From: an uncultured Cetobacterium sp.
GTDB taxonomy: Bacteria; Fusobacteriota; Fusobacteriia; Fusobacteriales; Fusobacteriaceae
DNA length: 64,000 nucleotides
Assembly: GCF_947072685.1 (NCBI RefSeq)
Contig: NZ_CAMTIK010000005.1
Coordinates: 1-64,000, forward strand
Direction of reading: 5' to 3'
The notes below the pieces were generated by a model. It saw nothing but the letters and a program-made list of their open reading frames with translations. It had not been told where the DNA came from and made no database searches. Below, in pieces: positions 62,740 through 64,000 of the stretch (positions within the stretch are counted from its first letter, which is position 1; the number at the start of each line of letters is the position of its first letter). The position numbers were made by a program, and so were the translations under genes.

Positions 62740-63675
62740 ATGAAGATATATATCGCTCCTTTAGCAGGAGTTACAGACTATACATTTAGAGGACTTCTAG
62801 ATGAATATAAACCAGATTTAATGTTTACAGAAATGGTTAGTATAAATGCTTTAGAGATGGAAAATGAAAAAACTTTAAATCAGATATTGAGAATTAGAGA
62901 TGGTGAAGCTGTTCAAATATTTGGTAAAGATATAGATAAAATGGTTCACAGTGCAAAGTACATAACAGAAAAATTAGGAGTTAAACATATAGATGTAAAT
63001 GCAGGGTGTCCTGTAAATAAAATAATAAGAAACGGCTACGGAGCTGCTCTTTTAGAAGAGCCAGATCATATAAAAAGAATTTTATGTGAAATACGAGAAA
63101 ATATAGCTGATGATGTAGACCTTTCTTTAAAAACAAGAGTGGGTTATAAAGGTCTGAAGCAGCATAAGTTGGTGGGGAAAATAGCTCAGGAATCAGGCTG
63201 TAAGCATATAACAATACACGGAAGAACAAGAGAACAGATGTATAGTGGGAAAGCGGACTGGGAGCTAATCAAAGAAGTAAAAGAGAGTATTGATATAGAG
63301 GTTATAGGAAACGGAGATATATTTACCGCTGAAGATGCCTATGAAAAAGTGAAGTATTCAGGTGTAGATGGAATAATGCTGGCTAGAGGGATTTGTGGTA
63401 ATCCATGGCTAGTTCAACAAATAAGAGAGAAGTTTGAGTTAGGTGAAGTTAAAACAGAGGTGACGTCTGAAGATAGACTTAATATGGCTATAAAACATAC
63501 ACTTCAAGCAAAGTTAGATAATCCTAATAAAGTTTTTCTTTTTGAACTTCGTAAACATTTATGTTGGTATTTAAAAGGTATGAGAAATGGAGCAGCTTTA
63601 AAAAGTGCAATCAATTTGATTGATAGTTATGATGAATTAGTAAAATTACTAGAGAGAGCAAAAGAGAATTTATAG
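62740..63675 (+). CDS. dusB: tRNA-dihydrouridine synthase
   Basis: Dus enzymes reduce specific uridines in tRNA D-loops with FMN and NADPH. The TIM-barrel begins KIYIAPLAGVTDYTFR; it has FTEMVS, the catalytic C90 in DVNAGCPVNKIIRNGYGA, TIHGRTREQMYSGKADW, and GNGDIFTAEDA for FMN phosphate. The DusB type is suggested but not certain. The frame is open from 62698, but GGAGG at 62731 precedes ATG 62740, the usual N-terminus. mutS starts about 18 bases downstream. Confidence 0.93.
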   Translation: MKIYIAPLAGVTDYTFRGLLDEYKPDLMFTEMVSINALEMENEKTLNQILRIRDGEAVQIFGKDIDKMVHSAKYITEKLGVKHIDVNAGCPVNKIIRNGYGAALLEEPDHIKRILCEIRENIADDVDLSLKTRVGYKGLKQHKLVGKIAQESGCKHITIHGRTREQMYSGKADWELIKEVKESIDIEVIGNGDIFTAEDAYEKVKYSGVDGIMLARGICGNPWLVQQIREKFELGEVKTEVTSEDRLNMAIKHTLQAKLDNPNKVFLFELRKHLCWYLKGMRNGAALKSAINLIDSYDELVKLLERAKENL

Positions 63676-63693
63676 TTGAGGAGAAGTGATTTT

Positions 63694-64000
63694 TTGGCAG
63701 GAGATACGCCGTTAATGGCACAATATAAAGAAATAAAAAAACAAAATAAAGAGAGTATATTATTTTTTAGACTTGGCGATTTTTATGAGATGTTTTTTGA
63801 GGATGCAGTAATTGCATCTAAAGAATTAGGATTAACATTGACAAGTAGAAATAAGGAAAAAGATATAGAAGTTCCTTTAGCGGGAATACCTTATCATTCG
63901 TCTTCTGCATATATAGGTAAACTTGTTGCTAAGGGATATAAAGTTGCTATTTGTGAGCAGGTAGAAGATCCTAAAGTGGCAAAAGGAATTGTAAAAAGAG
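63694..64000 (+). CDS. mutS: DNA mismatch repair protein MutS, 5' part (runs off the window)
   Basis: The frame reads [20 protein letters not shown], then [39 protein letters not shown] and [19 protein letters not shown]. This is the mismatch-binding N-terminal domain of Mut[10 protein letters not shown] contains the F-x-E motif (FYE) that wedges into mismatches. The start is probably TTG 63694, nine bases after GAGGAG; ATG 63715 is an alternative that would cut before AQYK. At least 102 codons are in the window. Confidence 0.94.
   Translation, partial: MAGDTPLMAQYKEIKKQNKESILFFRLGDFYEMFFEDAVIASKELGLTLTSRNKEKDIEVPLAGIPYHSSSAYIGKLVAKGYKVAICEQVEDPKVAKGIVKR

Noticed and set aside
1-64000. CRISPR arrays, insertion sequences, prophage genes, tRNA or rRNA genes
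   Set aside because: I saw no regularly spaced repeats, no transposase or phage structural gene, no terminal inverted repeats around genes, and no cloverleaf or rRNA-like sequence in the intergenic regions, which are nearly all shorter than 200 bases.

Overview
The window is a 64 kb piece of a very AT-rich bacterial chromosome. I see no phage, insertion sequence, CRISPR array, rRNA or tRNA gene. The gene content points to the phylum Fusobacteriota, family Fusobacteriaceae; Cetobacterium or Fusobacterium are plausible, but the genus cannot be fixed from sequence reading alone. The reasons are: Firmicutes-like core genes and gene order (topA-trmFO-xer-yqeH, a PSP1/YaaT protein, class III FBPase, a CcpN-like regulator) alongside Gram-negative envelope functions (TonB-dependent receptor, LPS heptosyltransferases, WaaY-like kinase, bioF-bioG-bioC); and an anaerobic mixed-acid energy metabolism (pyruvate:ferredoxin oxidoreductase, pyruvate formate-lyase, Pta-AckA, PPDK).

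Layout. 1-4.8 kb: end of a PTS-dependent dihydroxyacetone kinase operon (dhaL, dhaM), a convergent fructose operon (fruR-fruK-fruA) and a Nudix hydrolase. 4.8-8.5 kb, minus strand: chorismate-mutase-like protein, lipoprotein, and the citrate lyase maturation genes citC and citXG. 8.6-12.4 kb: accD, accA, pfkA, a coiled-coil protein, recR. 12.4-15.9 kb, minus strand: bioF-bioG-bioC followed by a class V aminotransferase. 16.1-21.3 kb: a gluconeogenic operon of CcpN-like regulator, ppdK and fbp. 21.4-24.7 kb: tcdA-flavodoxin-rhodanese, then putP behind an apparent proline-codon leader-peptide attenuator. 24.7-29.4 kb: ogt (minus), then a cobalamin riboswitch, a BtuB-like receptor, a BtuF-like binding protein and a TIM-barrel protein that is a candidate CbiR cobamide-remodelling hydrolase. 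29.4-44.9 kb: a long run of housekeeping genes (YaaT-like, tRNA methyltransferase, uvrB, xseA, TPR protein, dprA, topA, trmFO, Xer-like recombinase, yqeH, pseudopilin-like protein, FAD oxidoreductase, ftsY). 45-51 kb: pta, ackA, nifJ. 51.1-58 kb: LPS core glycosyltransferases running directly into recA-recX-plsC. 58.1-61.1 kb: pflB-pflA. 61.2-64 kb: tsaD, an ArsC/Spx-like protein, a dus gene and the start of mutS.

How it fits together. Fructose enters by the PTS and is phosphorylated by FruK; PfkA and Fbp/PpdK form opposing glycolytic and gluconeogenic arms, with the CBS-domain regulator next to the latter. Pyruvate is split by PFOR or PFL, and acetyl-CoA is converted to acetate and ATP by Pta and AckA or carboxylated by ACC for lipids. 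The B12 locus suggests import of, and possibly trimming and rebuilding of, external cobamides.

The most interesting element is the 301-base interval before putP (22971-23271). It contains a promoter, a 19-codon leader ORF ending Pro-Ile-Pro-Pro-Arg-stop with CCC codons, a strong terminator, and an 8-base sequence shared between the proline codons and the terminator arm that gives two mutually exclusive pairings. This is the layout expected of proline-responsive transcription attenuation of a proline transporter. Other points of note: a Xer recombinase with the first catalytic arginine replaced by threonine, a CXCXXCXC motif in the PFOR linker, a class V aminotransferase in a biotin operon, and recA lacking any visible promoter or SOS box of its own.
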